Assembly: GCA_041739345.1 (NCBI GenBank)
Contig: JBGSNZ010000036.1
Span: 62,001-126,000 of the forward strand
Direction of reading: 5' to 3'
Source: DIGJ01 sp041739345
GTDB lineage: Bacteria > Bacillota > Clostridia > Lachnospirales > Lachnospiraceae
DNA: 64,000 nucleotides
In this document: positions 1-9,290 of the stretch, in pieces
Position numbering within the stretch: the stretch's first letter is position 1
Layout of the letters: each line of letters begins with the position of its first letter
Translations under genes and position numbers: made by a program
The notes under the pieces: model-generated
Databases searched by the model: none
What the model was told of the DNA's origin: nothing
The model's input: the letters and a program-made list of their open reading frames with translations, nothing else

Positions 1-407
1 TCATTTCCATAATCATCCATCTCTAATTCTTCTGCTTTTTCAATTGCTTCCTTATGGTGAAAACGGTACAAAACAATCTCATCACCAATATCCACACGAA
101 ACGATTCTCGTCGATTAAAACTTACTCCTTCTTTATTACTGGCAAAGCAATGCATGGGAGTTTTATCCACTGTTTCTATGGTGCCCTTCACCTTGTCCCA
201 TTGGAGTATATGTGTTTCATCACGATAGATAATATCCACTTCATCGGTATCCAGAAAACGAAACACCTTCGAACCCGATGCAATTAAAGTAATATATACT
301 TTGCCTTGCATAGTGCTCTCAATAGTGCTTACTAATCGATAACGATAACCTGCTCTTGTAACATAAATCTCAAGTCCTCTACCGACCTTTAGATTTTCCA
401 GTCGCAT
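1..407 (-). CDS. PilZ-domain (c-di-GMP receptor) protein, YcgR-like, partial
   Basis: The minus strand is open from an ATG at 407 to the window edge, giving 135 codons of an unfinished protein. The N-terminal part (about residues 1-85) is a beta-rich segment starting MRLENLKVGRGLEIY, as in the YcgR/PilZN type flagellar-brake proteins. At about residues 99-104 there is RRESFR, matching the RxxxR motif that starts PilZ domains and binds c-di-GMP. The start lies inside the end of rpe (29-bp overlap) and has its own AAGGAGG ribosome site about 9 bases upstream, also inside rpe. It is the last visible gene of the leftward operon. PilZ proteins bind c-di-GMP and slow flagella or adjust surface functions. 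The C-terminus and the second half of the PilZ domain are outside the window, so the family call is good but not certain. Confidence 0.72.
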   Translation of the reverse strand, partial: MRLENLKVGRGLEIYVTRAGYRYRLVSTIESTMQGKVYITLIASGSKVFRFLDTDEVDIIYRDETHILQWDKVKGTIETVDKTPMHCFASNKEGVSFNRRESFRVDIGDEIVLYRFHHKEAIEKAEELEMDDYGN

Positions 408-1059
408 TCGCAAAAACCTCCTTAAACAAAGCTACATTAGTATCAATATCACCTCGAAATACAGAAGTACCCGCTACCAAAACATTTGCTCCTGCCTCCA
501 TGATGCGAGTTGCGTTTTCGGCGCTAATACCGCCATCCACTTGAATATCGATATCATTATACCCGCCTGTCTTTAACATGGTTTTTAAATCTTTAATTTT
601 CTTATAAGAACTTTCAATTAATTTTTGACCTCCAAAGCCTGGATTTACTGTCATTATAAGAATCATGTCCGCATCATCTAAAACATATTGAATGGCAGAA
701 AGTGGTGTCGCCGGGTTTAATGCTACTGCAGCTTTCACGCCTTTACTTCTAATATATTGAAGCGTACGACTAAGATGTCTGCATGCTTCTGCATGCACAG
801 TAATTCCGTCTGCTCCTGCTTCGACAAAATCATCAATATAACGGATTGGTTCTTCAATCATTAAATGAACATCAAAAAATCGTTCGGACCTATCACGTAC
901 TGCTTTTATTACGGGCATTCCAAATGATATACTTGGAACAAACATACCATCCATTACATCAATATGCACATATTCTGCTCCAGCCTTATCTATCTTACTA
1001 ACGTCTTCTCCCAGATTTGAAAAGTCTGCTGCTAATAATGAAGGTGCTAATTTATACAT
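379..1059 (-). CDS. rpe: ribulose-phosphate 3-epimerase
   Basis: Interconverts ribulose 5-phosphate and xylulose 5-phosphate in the pentose phosphate pathway (cytosolic TIM barrel, 226 residues, usual length). Visible family signatures are PSLLAADFSNLGE at the N-terminus, HIDVMDGMFVPSISFG with the metal/catalytic His and Asp, HLMIEEP, MTVNPGFGGQ and the C-terminal phosphate-binding VDGGIS plus AGTSVFRG. The ATG at 1059 follows a good AAGGAG site. It sits directly after rsgA (10 bp apart), as in many Firmicutes, and overlaps the PilZ gene at its 3' end. Confidence 0.97.
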   Translation of the reverse strand: MYKLAPSLLAADFSNLGEDVSKIDKAGAEYVHIDVMDGMFVPSISFGMPVIKAVRDRSERFFDVHLMIEEPIRYIDDFVEAGADGITVHAEACRHLSRTLQYIRSKGVKAAVALNPATPLSAIQYVLDDADMILIMTVNPGFGGQKLIESSYKKIKDLKTMLKTGGYNDIDIQVDGGISAENATRIMEAGANVLVAGTSVFRGDIDTNVALFKEVFANATGKSKGR

Positions 1060-1069
1060 CGTATTCTCC

Positions 1070-1951
1070 TTATTTGTATTTTCTAGTTTCTTTTAACTCT
1101 TTGTATAATTGAACATAATTATTATATCTTATTTTGCTGATTTTTTCTTCCTCTAATGCCTGTTTTACAGCGCAATCTGGTTCATTAATGTGAAGACATC
1201 CGCCAAAACGGCAATAATCCTCATAATCTAAAAACTCTGGAAAATATTTTTTTAATTCATCTTTCTCAATATCCTCAATACTTAAGGAACTAAATCCCGG
1301 TGTATCCATAATATAAGTGGAGCCTTCCATGCAAAAGAGTTCCGAGTGTCTTGTTGTATGCTTTCCTCTTTCTATTTTTACACTGATTTCACCTGTCTCC
1401 ATTTTTGCTTCGGGAATTAAATGATTGATTAAGGAAGATTTTCCAACACCAGAAGGACCCGCTAAAACGGTAGTTTTATCAATTAGAAGTCTGCGTAACT
1501 CTTCAACTCCCTTTTCTTCTACTGCACTAGTAAATAAGACTTGATACTTTCCCTTTGTATAAATATCAGCTAGGACGTTTAATTCCTTTTGTGTAACAGT
1601 ATCCATCTTGTTAAAACATACAATTGTTTCAACATCCTGCTTATTCATCATAAGCAAAAAACGATCTAATAAATTAAGATTTGGCTCTGGTCTTGCTACT
1701 GCAAAAATAATCAGTGCTTGATCAATATTGGAAACAGCCGGACGAATCAATTGATTCTTCCGGTCAGTAATTTCCATGATATTACCTTTTTTCTGATTCT
1801 CGTCAAGTACGTCGATCATTACATTGTCCCCAACGAGAGGCTTAATTTTTCTATTTCTAAAAATACCTTTTGCCTTACATTCATAAACTGCCATACCAGG
1901 TATATGAACGTAATAAAAACCGGCAATTCCTTTAATAATTTTACCTTGCAT
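1070..1951 (-). CDS. rsgA: ribosome small subunit-dependent GTPase A
   Basis: Circularly permuted GTPase (293 residues) that helps late maturation of the 30S ribosomal subunit. It has an N-terminal OB fold (about 1-65), then the G motifs in permuted order: FNKMD (G4) precedes the P-loop GPSGVGKSSL and the DTPGFSS (G3) motif. A C-terminal zinc knuckle is visible as Cys, Cys-x-His and Cys in CRFGGCLHINEPDC. Its ATG shares one base with the stop of the upstream kinase gene (TAATG junction), so it is probably translationally coupled to prkC, a neighbour pair conserved in Firmicutes. Confidence 0.96.
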   Translation of the reverse strand: MQGKIIKGIAGFYYVHIPGMAVYECKAKGIFRNRKIKPLVGDNVMIDVLDENQKKGNIMEITDRKNQLIRPAVSNIDQALIIFAVARPEPNLNLLDRFLLMMNKQDVETIVCFNKMDTVTQKELNVLADIYTKGKYQVLFTSAVEEKGVEELRRLLIDKTTVLAGPSGVGKSSLINHLIPEAKMETGEISVKIERGKHTTRHSELFCMEGSTYIMDTPGFSSLSIEDIEKDELKKYFPEFLDYEDYCRFGGCLHINEPDCAVKQALEEEKISKIRYNNYVQLYKELKETRKYK

Positions 1952-3999
1952 TATTGTTTTACCTTCGTAAAGGAAACAGAATGAGTAGATCCAAATTTCT
2001 CGCCATCACAGTAAAGTGAAATTTCTCCAACTGATTCGCTTTTTCCTTCAAACGTAATAGGCAATGGGAAACTGTAGTAATCAACATCACTCGAATAAAC
2101 TTCCCAACTCTTACCATCTTGAGTAAGCACTACAGATAATGTGCCGGATTCTTCCTCATAGGTAAATGGGTTCTCTGTAATGTTAAAGGATGCCTCATAG
2201 GTATAGGTTGCTTCTTCACCTAAACTTACGCTAAATGTAACTTTTGTACCTTCCTCTACCTGTGTGCCACTACTATGAGACTGTGAAATGACTTTACCTT
2301 GTTTTACCGAACTATCGTATTTGTATTCTTTTACTTCTCCTTTAAGACCTTTTTCAACTAGTTTAGCTAGCGCTTTTTTCTCTGTAAGGCCACTTAAATC
2401 CGGTACAGTAGCAACTTTTGTTTCGGTTCCCTTACTTACAATAATCTTAACACTAGAATCACGATCAACGGAAGTTCCTGCAGCTGGTTCCGTACGAATT
2501 ACTTTACCAGCTTCTATGCTATCATTAAATTCTTCAGCGCTATTTGGTGCATTAAGTCCAGCTACCGTCATTGCATACTGCGCATCTGATAATGTTTTAT
2601 TTGTTACATCTGGTACAGAAACTACTGTTTGATCTGGTCCAGTACTCACCACGATTTCAACGGTACCGCCTTCTTCAATTGAAGCATTTTGAGCTGGATT
2701 CTGACCGCAAACAAGACCTTCTTCATATAGTTCAGAAGCTTCTTCAGTAACTTTTGATACTAATCCCATCTCAGTAATTGTATTTTCTGCAACTTCTTGT
2801 GTCATGCCAATGAATTTAGGAACAGTAATACCTTCTTCTACCGGTTCCCCTGTTGCTGTCGCAGTAGGTGAAGGGGATGGAGATGTATCTGCAGAGCCAC
2901 CCTTGAATGGTATTAATTTTGATATCAAGAAGATAATGATAAGAACCATAATAATGGCCGCAACTACTCCACCTACAATTGCTATCTTTTCAAGTTTTGG
3001 ATCAAGGTCTTTTTCACTGTCATCATCTTCAGCATCGAGATCCAATTCCTTGTCAGAACCCTCCATAATTGGAGCAGTATGCTTGGTCGCACGTCGAATC
3101 GAACTAACCTCGTCTTCTGATAAATTAATCGTTGGTGAGTCATCCACAAGAGTAGGCACTAATTGTACAAAATCTCCTTCTGGATTCGTAATTGATTTCT
3201 TCAAATCTTCTATTAATGCAGAAACGGTAAGATATCTTCTTTCCGGTTTTTTCTGCATACATTTTTGTACTATTTTATCTAAGCTTGGCGTAATCGCTGG
3301 ATTCAGTGTTCGCACAGGGGTTGCTTCTTCTTGAATATGAGATAGTGCAACTGAAACTGTATTGTCCCCAACAAAAGGAACTTGTCCTGTTAACATCTCA
3401 TAAAGAGTAACGCCTAATGAATAAATATCGCTTTTTTCATCACTATAGCCGCCTCTTGCCTGTTCTGGAGAAATATAATGAACAGAACCCATCGCATTGG
3501 AAGTAATGGTATTTGACGATGCTGCTTTTGCAATACCAAAGTCTGTTACCTTTACTTTTCCTTCTCTTGAAATGATAATATTCTGAGGTTTTATATCACG
3601 ATGAATAATGTGATTTGCATGTGCTGCTTCCATTCCTTGTGCAATTTGAATTGCAATGCCGGTAGCCTCTTTTATTTCTAATCTTTCCTTACGCTCAATA
3701 AAATTTTTCAGCGTTATTCCTTCTACCAATTCCATTACAATATAGTAAAGCCCCTCATCTTCTCCTACATCATATACATTTACAATATTTGGGTGTGACA
3801 AACCTGCTGCTGATTGCGCTTCTGCACGGAACTTATCAACAAACTTCTTATCCTCGCTATATTCTTGCTTTAGTATTTTGATTGCAACAAAACGATTGAG
3901 TCGATGACATCTCGCCTTATATACATCTGCCATTCCTCCGGTTCCGATTTTGCTAATAATTTCATATCGATCCCCGATAAACATACCTGGTTTTACCAT
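1951..3999 (-). CDS. prkC: membrane Ser/Thr protein kinase with PASTA repeats
   Basis: Transmembrane Hanks-type kinase of the PrkC/PknB/IreK family, which senses peptidoglycan fragments and phosphorylates proteins for wall synthesis, division and germination. Counting from ATG 3999 (682 residues): kinase domain about 8-265, with GTGGMADVYK loop, ATP-binding Lys about 41, catalytic HRDIKPQN about 133-140 and DFG about 153; one membrane helix about 340-362; three extracellular PASTA repeats about 395-595, each with a VP-G pattern; then a C-terminal beta-rich, Ig-like domain. An in-frame GTG at 4005 overlaps the ribosome site AAGGAGAGG, so the ATG six bases later is preferred. It follows the cognate phosphatase gene by 13 bp. 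Confidence 0.96.
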   Translation of the reverse strand: MVKPGMFIGDRYEIISKIGTGGMADVYKARCHRLNRFVAIKILKQEYSEDKKFVDKFRAEAQSAAGLSHPNIVNVYDVGEDEGLYYIVMELVEGITLKNFIERKERLEIKEATGIAIQIAQGMEAAHANHIIHRDIKPQNIIISREGKVKVTDFGIAKAASSNTITSNAMGSVHYISPEQARGGYSDEKSDIYSLGVTLYEMLTGQVPFVGDNTVSVALSHIQEEATPVRTLNPAITPSLDKIVQKCMQKKPERRYLTVSALIEDLKKSITNPEGDFVQLVPTLVDDSPTINLSEDEVSSIRRATKHTAPIMEGSDKELDLDAEDDDSEKDLDPKLEKIAIVGGVVAAIIMVLIIIFLISKLIPFKGGSADTSPSPSPTATATGEPVEEGITVPKFIGMTQEVAENTITEMGLVSKVTEEASELYEEGLVCGQNPAQNASIEEGGTVEIVVSTGPDQTVVSVPDVTNKTLSDAQYAMTVAGLNAPNSAEEFNDSIEAGKVIRTEPAAGTSVDRDSSVKIIVSKGTETKVATVPDLSGLTEKKALAKLVEKGLKGEVKEYKYDSSVKQGKVISQSHSSGTQVEEGTKVTFSVSLGEEATYTYEASFNITENPFTYEEESGTLSVVLTQDGKSWEVYSSDVDYYSFPLPITFEGKSESVGEISLYCDGEKFGSTHSVSFTKVKQ

Positions 4000-4012
4000 T
4001 TTCACCTCTCCT

Positions 4013-4735
4013 TTATATACGAATTAAAATAATTGAAATATTATCTTTTCCGCCACATGCATTTGCTTTTTCTACTAGTTTGCTTCCTGCGATACTTAAC
4101 TGTGAGTACCTACGTACCACATACATGATATCTTCATCTTCCATCATGTTACTCAGCCCATCCGAACAAAGTAGCACAACATCGTCTTTTTTAAGTTCTA
4201 CTTCAAAATAATCTGCTGCAACCTCTTCGCTTGTACCAAGTGCTCTTGTAATTATATTTTTATTCGGATGAAGTCTTGATTCTTTCCGTTCAATTTCACC
4301 GTTTCGAATCATTTCTTCTACCAAAGAATGGTCCTGCGTTACCTGCTTTATTCCATTATCATTGATAATATATAATCTGGAGTCACCAATATTAGCGACA
4401 TAAAGAATATTGTCAAAAATGACTGCCGCAACAAAGGTGGTTCCCATACCTTCATATTCGCTATTGGATTTTGAATCCATCAAAACCTGTTTGTTCGCAT
4501 TGTTAATGGCTTCTTCAAAAATACTGATTGGTGTCTTTCGTTGGCTATTTTTTATGCTATCAGCCACACAATCAACACATGTTCTGGATGCATAATCACC
4601 CGCTTTATGTCCACCCATTCCGTCTGCAACAATAAACAGATTCGGGAAACTACCAATAGAATTCTCTACATAATATATGTAATCTTGATTCATCTGTCGT
4701 TTTACACCAATATCTGTAATTGCAAAACTTTCCAT
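4013..4735 (-). CDS. stp: PP2C-family protein phosphatase, partner of the PASTA kinase
   Basis: Metal-dependent Ser/Thr phosphatase (240 residues) that reverses PASTA-kinase phosphorylation. PP2C motifs are present in order: N-terminal TDIGVKRQMNQD with the metal Asp, ADGMGGHKAGDYAS, the GDSRLY segment, LCSDGLSNMMED, and the final GGKDNIS. The reading frame is open further upstream, but the ATG at 4735 (MESFAITDIG) has GGGAGGGAG spaced correctly and starts where family members start; a longer version would add about 20 unrelated residues. It lies between rlmN and prkC, the common Firmicute order rlmN-stp-prkC-rsgA-rpe. Confidence 0.95.
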   Translation of the reverse strand: MESFAITDIGVKRQMNQDYIYYVENSIGSFPNLFIVADGMGGHKAGDYASRTCVDCVADSIKNSQRKTPISIFEEAINNANKQVLMDSKSNSEYEGMGTTFVAAVIFDNILYVANIGDSRLYIINDNGIKQVTQDHSLVEEMIRNGEIERKESRLHPNKNIITRALGTSEEVAADYFEVELKKDDVVLLCSDGLSNMMEDEDIMYVVRRYSQLSIAGSKLVEKANACGGKDNISIILIRI

Positions 4736-4752
4736 TGATTCTCCCTCCCATC

Positions 4753-5793
4753 TCAGTTTATAGTATCCATATATTTTTTTCGTAATTGTCCACAAGCAGC
4801 ATCAATATCGCTACCCATTTCTCTTCTAATAGTAACATTTATTCTATTTTTTTCAAGTATTAATTTGAATTTTTGTATATTGGACATGTCGGTATGTCTA
4901 TAGTTACGCTCTTTTATCGGATTTACTGGAATCAGATTAATATGACAATTTAAGTTCCTAACAACCCTAATTAATTCCTTCGCATTTTCTTCTCGATCAT
5001 TGATACCTTCACAAAGACTATACTCAAACGTAAGTCTTCTTCCTGTCTTGTCAAAATAATAACGGCAAGCTTTCATTATTTCATCAATGGAATATTTATT
5101 TGCTACTGGCATAAGTTCCTTACGAATTTTATCATTTGGTGCATGTAGCGATATGGCTAATGTTATTTGGTAATCTTTATCCGCTAATTCATAAATCTTT
5201 GGCACGATTCCACAAGTTGATACCGTAACGTTTCGTTGGCTGATATTAAGTCCGTTTTCATCCGATAGCATCTCGATAAACTTACACAAATTCTCAAAGT
5301 TATCAAATGGTTCTCCCGTTCCCATTACAACCACATTGGAAACACGCTCACCAGATATTCTTTGAATTTCATAAATTTGGGCGAGCATTTCTGCTGGTTC
5401 TAGATTTCTCTCTAGACCGCCAAGAGTAGATGCACAAAAATTGCACCCCATTCGACAGCCCACCTGTGAAGAAATACAAACACTGTTGCCATGTTTATAT
5501 TTCATAAGTACACTTTCAATCACTTTGCCATCCCAAAGACCAAACAAAAATTTGCTGGTTTCATCTGTTTGAGAAGTAACTTTATCTACCATAACAACCG
5601 GTCGAATTTCATATGCTTCATTTAACTTTTCGCGAAGTTCCTTCGATACATTTGTCATTTCATCAAATGAAACGGCGCCTTTTTTATGCAGCCATTCATA
5701 AACTTGTTTGCTACGAAACTTTTTCTCTCCAAGTGCTTCAAAAATCTGCCCTAGTTCTTCTAAATTAAATGATTTAATTTCTTCTTTTTTCAT
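4753..5793 (-). CDS. rlmN: 23S rRNA (A2503-C2)/tRNA (A37-C2) methyltransferase RlmN
   Basis: Radical-SAM dual-specificity methyltransferase of 346 residues. The radical SAM cluster motif CRMGCNFCAS (CxxxCxxC) is at about residue 108, followed by GTGEPFDN. The methyl-carrying second cysteine of the mechanism is visible near the C-terminus in DAACGQL. ATG 5793 has AGGAG 6 bases upstream. Methylation of A2503 at the peptidyl-transferase centre tunes translation fidelity. It sits between rsmB and stp in the operon. Confidence 0.97.
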   Translation of the reverse strand: MKKEEIKSFNLEELGQIFEALGEKKFRSKQVYEWLHKKGAVSFDEMTNVSKELREKLNEAYEIRPVVMVDKVTSQTDETSKFLFGLWDGKVIESVLMKYKHGNSVCISSQVGCRMGCNFCASTLGGLERNLEPAEMLAQIYEIQRISGERVSNVVVMGTGEPFDNFENLCKFIEMLSDENGLNISQRNVTVSTCGIVPKIYELADKDYQITLAISLHAPNDKIRKELMPVANKYSIDEIMKACRYYFDKTGRRLTFEYSLCEGINDREENAKELIRVVRNLNCHINLIPVNPIKERNYRHTDMSNIQKFKLILEKNRINVTIRREMGSDIDAACGQLRKKYMDTIN

Positions 5794-5810
5794 TATTCTC
5801 CTATATAAAA

Positions 5811-7145
5811 CTACAACTTTTTCCGAAAACGCGCGAGGAAAAATCCATCGGTACCATCAATTCCTGGAAGTAACTGTAAGTAGCCATCTTTGCATGTTTC
5901 CATCTCCATCTTCGATGGAAGGTATGGAACAAGCGTATCTAACTCATAAGGAAAATTCTCTAGAATAAAATTCACATTTTCCATATTCTCATACTTGTTG
6001 ATGGTACAAGTACTATAGATGAGCACTCCACCTGGCTTAACATAATTCGAAACTACCGACAAAATATCCTTTTGTAGTTTCGCAAGTGAAAAAACATCTT
6101 CCCTCGTCGTTTTGTATTTAATATCACCTTTTCGTTTCATAACACCAAGTCCGGTGCAGGGAAGGTCGGCTATCACGACATCTGCCAAATCCACACTATC
6201 CTTATCTATTGTCAGTGCATCCTTACATTGTACGGTAACATTCTTAAGTCCAAGTCGATTCACATTTTCTTCGATTAAACTAGTCTTATATTCCGTAAGA
6301 TCCCTTGCAATTACTTGTCCGGTATTATTTAAAAGCTGCGCAGCATGGGTACTTTTTCCACCTGGAGCTGCACAAACATCAAGGATTACTTGTCCTTCTA
6401 TGATTCCTGCGCACTGCGCAATCATCATAGAACTTTCATCCTGTACCTGAAATAATCCATCTTTGAAGCTATCTAAAGCACCAAGATAATTGTAATTACT
6501 TATATTTAATGCATATGGCAAATACGTTCCACTCTCAACTGTCACTTCTTCTTTGTTTAATACTTTCACCAATGCATCCGACGTAGTTTTGCTCGTATTC
6601 ACACGAATTGTAGTTTTTTTATCTTCAAAAATTCCTTTGCAAATGGATTCTACTTTGTGTTCGTCATATTCTTCTAGCCACAAGTCAAGAATCCATTCTG
6701 GCATAGAATAAGTAACACTTAGATATTCTTTGCTACCTTCTTTGGGAAAAGTTAGATTTTCCTTTTGGCGACTTATATTTCTAAGTACCCCATTTACAAA
6801 ACCTTTTAAATTGACAAAGCCTTTTTTAGTAGCTAATTTAACCGATTCGTTACATGCAGCAGAATCAGGGACTTGATCCATAAATAAAATTTGGTAGGTT
6901 CCCATTCGAAGTATGTTACGAATCACTGGCTTCATCTTTTTTACTTTTACTTTTGAAAAACAGTTAATGACATAATCGATTTCAATGCATCGTTCAATGA
7001 CACCTTCACTTAGGCGAGTTAAAAATGCACGGTTTTGTTTATCCATAAACTGATATTTTGTAAGTGTATTGTGAATGGCAACATTACTGTACCCCCCATT
7101 CTCAAATACCTCGATTAATATTTCCAATACCAGTTCTCTAGTCAC
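5811..7145 (-). CDS. rsmB: 16S rRNA (cytosine-967-C5)-methyltransferase
   Basis: SAM-dependent m5C methyltransferase of 16S rRNA (444 residues from GTG 7145). The N-terminal NusB-like RNA-binding domain covers about 1-140. The catalytic domain shows DVCAAPGGKSTH for SAM binding, the DLPCTGLG motif with one conserved Cys, and the STCT catalytic Cys near residue 390. An ATG further upstream is in frame but has no ribosome site; the GTG is preceded by GGAGG at 8 bases, and overlaps the end of the upstream zinc peptidase gene by 8 bp, implying coupled translation. Confidence 0.95.
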   Translation of the reverse strand: MTRELVLEILIEVFENGGYSNVAIHNTLTKYQFMDKQNRAFLTRLSEGVIERCIEIDYVINCFSKVKVKKMKPVIRNILRMGTYQILFMDQVPDSAACNESVKLATKKGFVNLKGFVNGVLRNISRQKENLTFPKEGSKEYLSVTYSMPEWILDLWLEEYDEHKVESICKGIFEDKKTTIRVNTSKTTSDALVKVLNKEEVTVESGTYLPYALNISNYNYLGALDSFKDGLFQVQDESSMMIAQCAGIIEGQVILDVCAAPGGKSTHAAQLLNNTGQVIARDLTEYKTSLIEENVNRLGLKNVTVQCKDALTIDKDSVDLADVVIADLPCTGLGVMKRKGDIKYKTTREDVFSLAKLQKDILSVVSNYVKPGGVLIYSTCTINKYENMENVNFILENFPYELDTLVPYLPSKMEMETCKDGYLQLLPGIDGTDGFFLARFRKKL

Positions 7146-7842
7146 GGCTTCTTCCTCCACCAAATAGTAATACAAGTCGAAGCAACTGTAAAATCGAAGC
7201 TGCTGCCGCTGCTACATAAGTAAGGGCTGCTGCACGAAGTACACTTTTTGCCCCTTTTACTTCATCATCGTATAAAATACCACTTTCGCTAAGGATTCTC
7301 ACCGCACGGCTAGAAGCATTAAATTCGACCGGAAGAGTCACCAATTGAAATAACACTGCTACTGAGAACAATAATATACCAATCTCAACTAAAAGACTGC
7401 CACTGCCAGTAATAAAAAATCCAATTAAAATCAATGGCCAACTGATGGTTGATCCAAAATTTGCAACGGGTACCAATGCACTACGAATTCCTAATGGTGC
7501 GTAACCTTTATTGTGCTGAATTGCATGCCCACACTCATGTGCAGCAACTCCAATTGCTGCTACCGATGCACTACTATAAACTGCATCTGATAATCGAAGC
7601 ACCTTGCTTTTTGGATCATAATGATCCGTTAAATTTCCACTGACATGTTCAACACTGACATCATAAATACCAGCATTTTGAAGAATGCGTTCTGCGGTCT
7701 GTGCTCCTGTGTAACCACCTTTACTTCTTACTCTTGAATATTTAGCATAAGTCGTTTTTACTCTTGCAGAAGCAAGAAGTGTTAATATGATACCAATAAA
7801 AATTAAAATATATGTTGAATCATAAAACCAATACATATTCAT
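7138..7842 (-). CDS. membrane zinc metallopeptidase, YugP/Zn_peptidase_2 family
   Basis: About 232 residues. One N-terminal membrane helix (about 7-25), a HECGHAIQH zinc-peptidase motif at about residue 110, and two more hydrophobic segments in the C-terminal half ending LLRLVLLFGG. This is the Zn_peptidase_2 (YugP) layout; the substrate is not known. Two in-frame ATGs exist, at 7842 and 7836; the second has better spacing from AGGAGG. The gene is placed between fmt and rsmB and overlaps rsmB, as in many Clostridia, so it is probably co-expressed with the translation genes without a known functional link. Confidence 0.9.
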   Translation of the reverse strand: MNMYWFYDSTYILIFIGIILTLLASARVKTTYAKYSRVRSKGGYTGAQTAERILQNAGIYDVSVEHVSGNLTDHYDPKSKVLRLSDAVYSSASVAAIGVAAHECGHAIQHNKGYAPLGIRSALVPVANFGSTISWPLILIGFFITGSGSLLVEIGILLFSVAVLFQLVTLPVEFNASSRAVRILSESGILYDDEVKGAKSVLRAAALTYVAAAAASILQLLRLVLLFGGGRSRD

Positions 7843-7861
7843 TCCTCCTACGAATTATTGA

Positions 7862-8785
7862 TTATAATACAGTTCCTACCGTTACTGTATTTCCGCGTAG
7901 AAACGCATCAATCGTCATACGTTTCTTTCCTTCAAGTTGCAGTTCCTTAATTGTAAGAGCATCTTTTCCTGTTTGAATTACAATACTGTCTTTTGTTACT
8001 TCAATGATTTCACCAGCAGCGCCCTCTTTTCCATCCACTACATCTGCATCCCATATTTTGAGTGTCTTTCCATTGAAGCTCGTGTATGCACTTGGCCATG
8101 GATTAAGGCCACGAATCAAGCGTTCAATTTCGATTGCAGGTTTTGAAAAATCAATGTTTCCTAACTCTTTATCTAGCATCTTCGCGTAATTAGAAAGACT
8201 ATCCTCTTGCTTTTGAGGATTTAAGTTTCCATCAATTGCTAATTGAAGGGTTTCCAAGATAAGGTCTCCTCCTATAACAGATAATTTATCATGTAGACTT
8301 CCACCTGTTTCTTTCTTATCCAAAATGATTTCTTTCTTTAATAGCATATCACCCGTGTCAATCCCAACATCCATCTGCATCGTAGTAATACCACTTTTTT
8401 CTTCTCCATTAATTACTGCCCATTGTATCGGAGCTGCTCCTCTAAGTTTTGGAAGTAGGGATGCGTGAATATTCATACAACCATACTTTGCTATTTCCAA
8501 AAGTGCTTTCGGCAAAATTTGTCCAAAAGCAATTACGATAATTACATCTGGGTTTAGTTCTCTAAGCAATTCAAGAAAGCTTTCTTCTCGAACTCTTTTA
8601 GGCTGATATACTGGTATATTAAATTCGAGTGCTTTTTCTTTAACCGCTGTAAACTGAACCTCTTTGCCTCTTCCCTTTGGCTTATCTGGTTGCGTTACAA
8701 CTCCAATTATCTCATGTTCGCTGTGAATCAACGTATCTAGTGTTGGTACCGAAAATTCCGGTGTTCCCATAAAAACAATTCTCAT
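7862..8785 (-). CDS. fmt: methionyl-tRNA formyltransferase
   Basis: Formylates initiator Met-tRNA using 10-formyltetrahydrofolate (307 residues). Diagnostic motifs: MRIVFMGTPEFSVPTL at the start, GQILPKALLE, the catalytic HASLLPKLRGAAPI with Asn-His-Asp type residues, GITTMQMDVGIDTGDML, and an OB-type C-terminal domain with the GLNPWPSAYT segment. It is encoded directly after def (3 bp apart); Def removes the formyl group that Fmt adds, a widely conserved pair. Confidence 0.97.
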   Translation of the reverse strand: MRIVFMGTPEFSVPTLDTLIHSEHEIIGVVTQPDKPKGRGKEVQFTAVKEKALEFNIPVYQPKRVREESFLELLRELNPDVIIVIAFGQILPKALLEIAKYGCMNIHASLLPKLRGAAPIQWAVINGEEKSGITTMQMDVGIDTGDMLLKKEIILDKKETGGSLHDKLSVIGGDLILETLQLAIDGNLNPQKQEDSLSNYAKMLDKELGNIDFSKPAIEIERLIRGLNPWPSAYTSFNGKTLKIWDADVVDGKEGAAGEIIEVTKDSIVIQTGKDALTIKELQLEGKKRMTIDAFLRGNTVTVGTVL

Positions 8786-8788
8786 TCG

Positions 8789-9277
8789 TTAATCGTCTCC
8801 TTCATTATAGCTTTCCGTATCCATAAGATCACCCTCTACTAAACTTACATAAAGTTTTCCATTTAGATGATCAATTTCATGGCATAACGCTCTTGCTAAT
8901 AGTTCTTCGCCTTCTATTGTAAATTCTTCCATTTTTTCATTTAAGGCTTTTACCTTTGCATAGTTTGGTCTTGTTACAATTCCAGTTTTTCCCGGAACAC
9001 TCAGACAGCCTTCTCCACCAGTCTGGCTACCGCTGGTTTCTATAATTTCCGGATTAATTAAAACAACTGGATTATCTCCTTCTGGAGAGACATCGATGAC
9101 CACGATTCGTCTCATGATACCAACCTGAGGAGCCGCTAGTCCAACACCTTGTGACTCATACATCGTATCAAACATATCTTCAATCAATACCTGCGTTTTT
9201 TCATTCATTTCAAGAACCGGCTTTGCATTCTTTTCTAATACCGGATCCCCCATAACTCGGATATTTCTTAGTGCCAT
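8789..9277 (-). CDS. def: peptide deformylase
   Basis: Metal-dependent hydrolase that removes N-formyl groups from new proteins (162 residues). The three family motifs are present: GVGLAAPQVG, EGCLSVPG (metal Cys) and HEIDHLNG (HExxH with catalytic Glu). Start ATG 9277 follows AGGAGG-rich sequence. It lies between priA and fmt in the leftward operon. Confidence 0.97.
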   Translation of the reverse strand: MALRNIRVMGDPVLEKNAKPVLEMNEKTQVLIEDMFDTMYESQGVGLAAPQVGIMRRIVVIDVSPEGDNPVVLINPEIIETSGSQTGGEGCLSVPGKTGIVTRPNYAKVKALNEKMEEFTIEGEELLARALCHEIDHLNGKLYVSLVEGDLMDTESYNEGDD

Positions 9278-9290
9278 TCCTTTTTCCTCC

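Noticed and set aside
2804..3334. 176-codon plus-strand frame inside prkC
   Set aside because: Ser/Thr/Ile-rich shadow of the kinase and linker region; no start signals and prkC is unmistakable.
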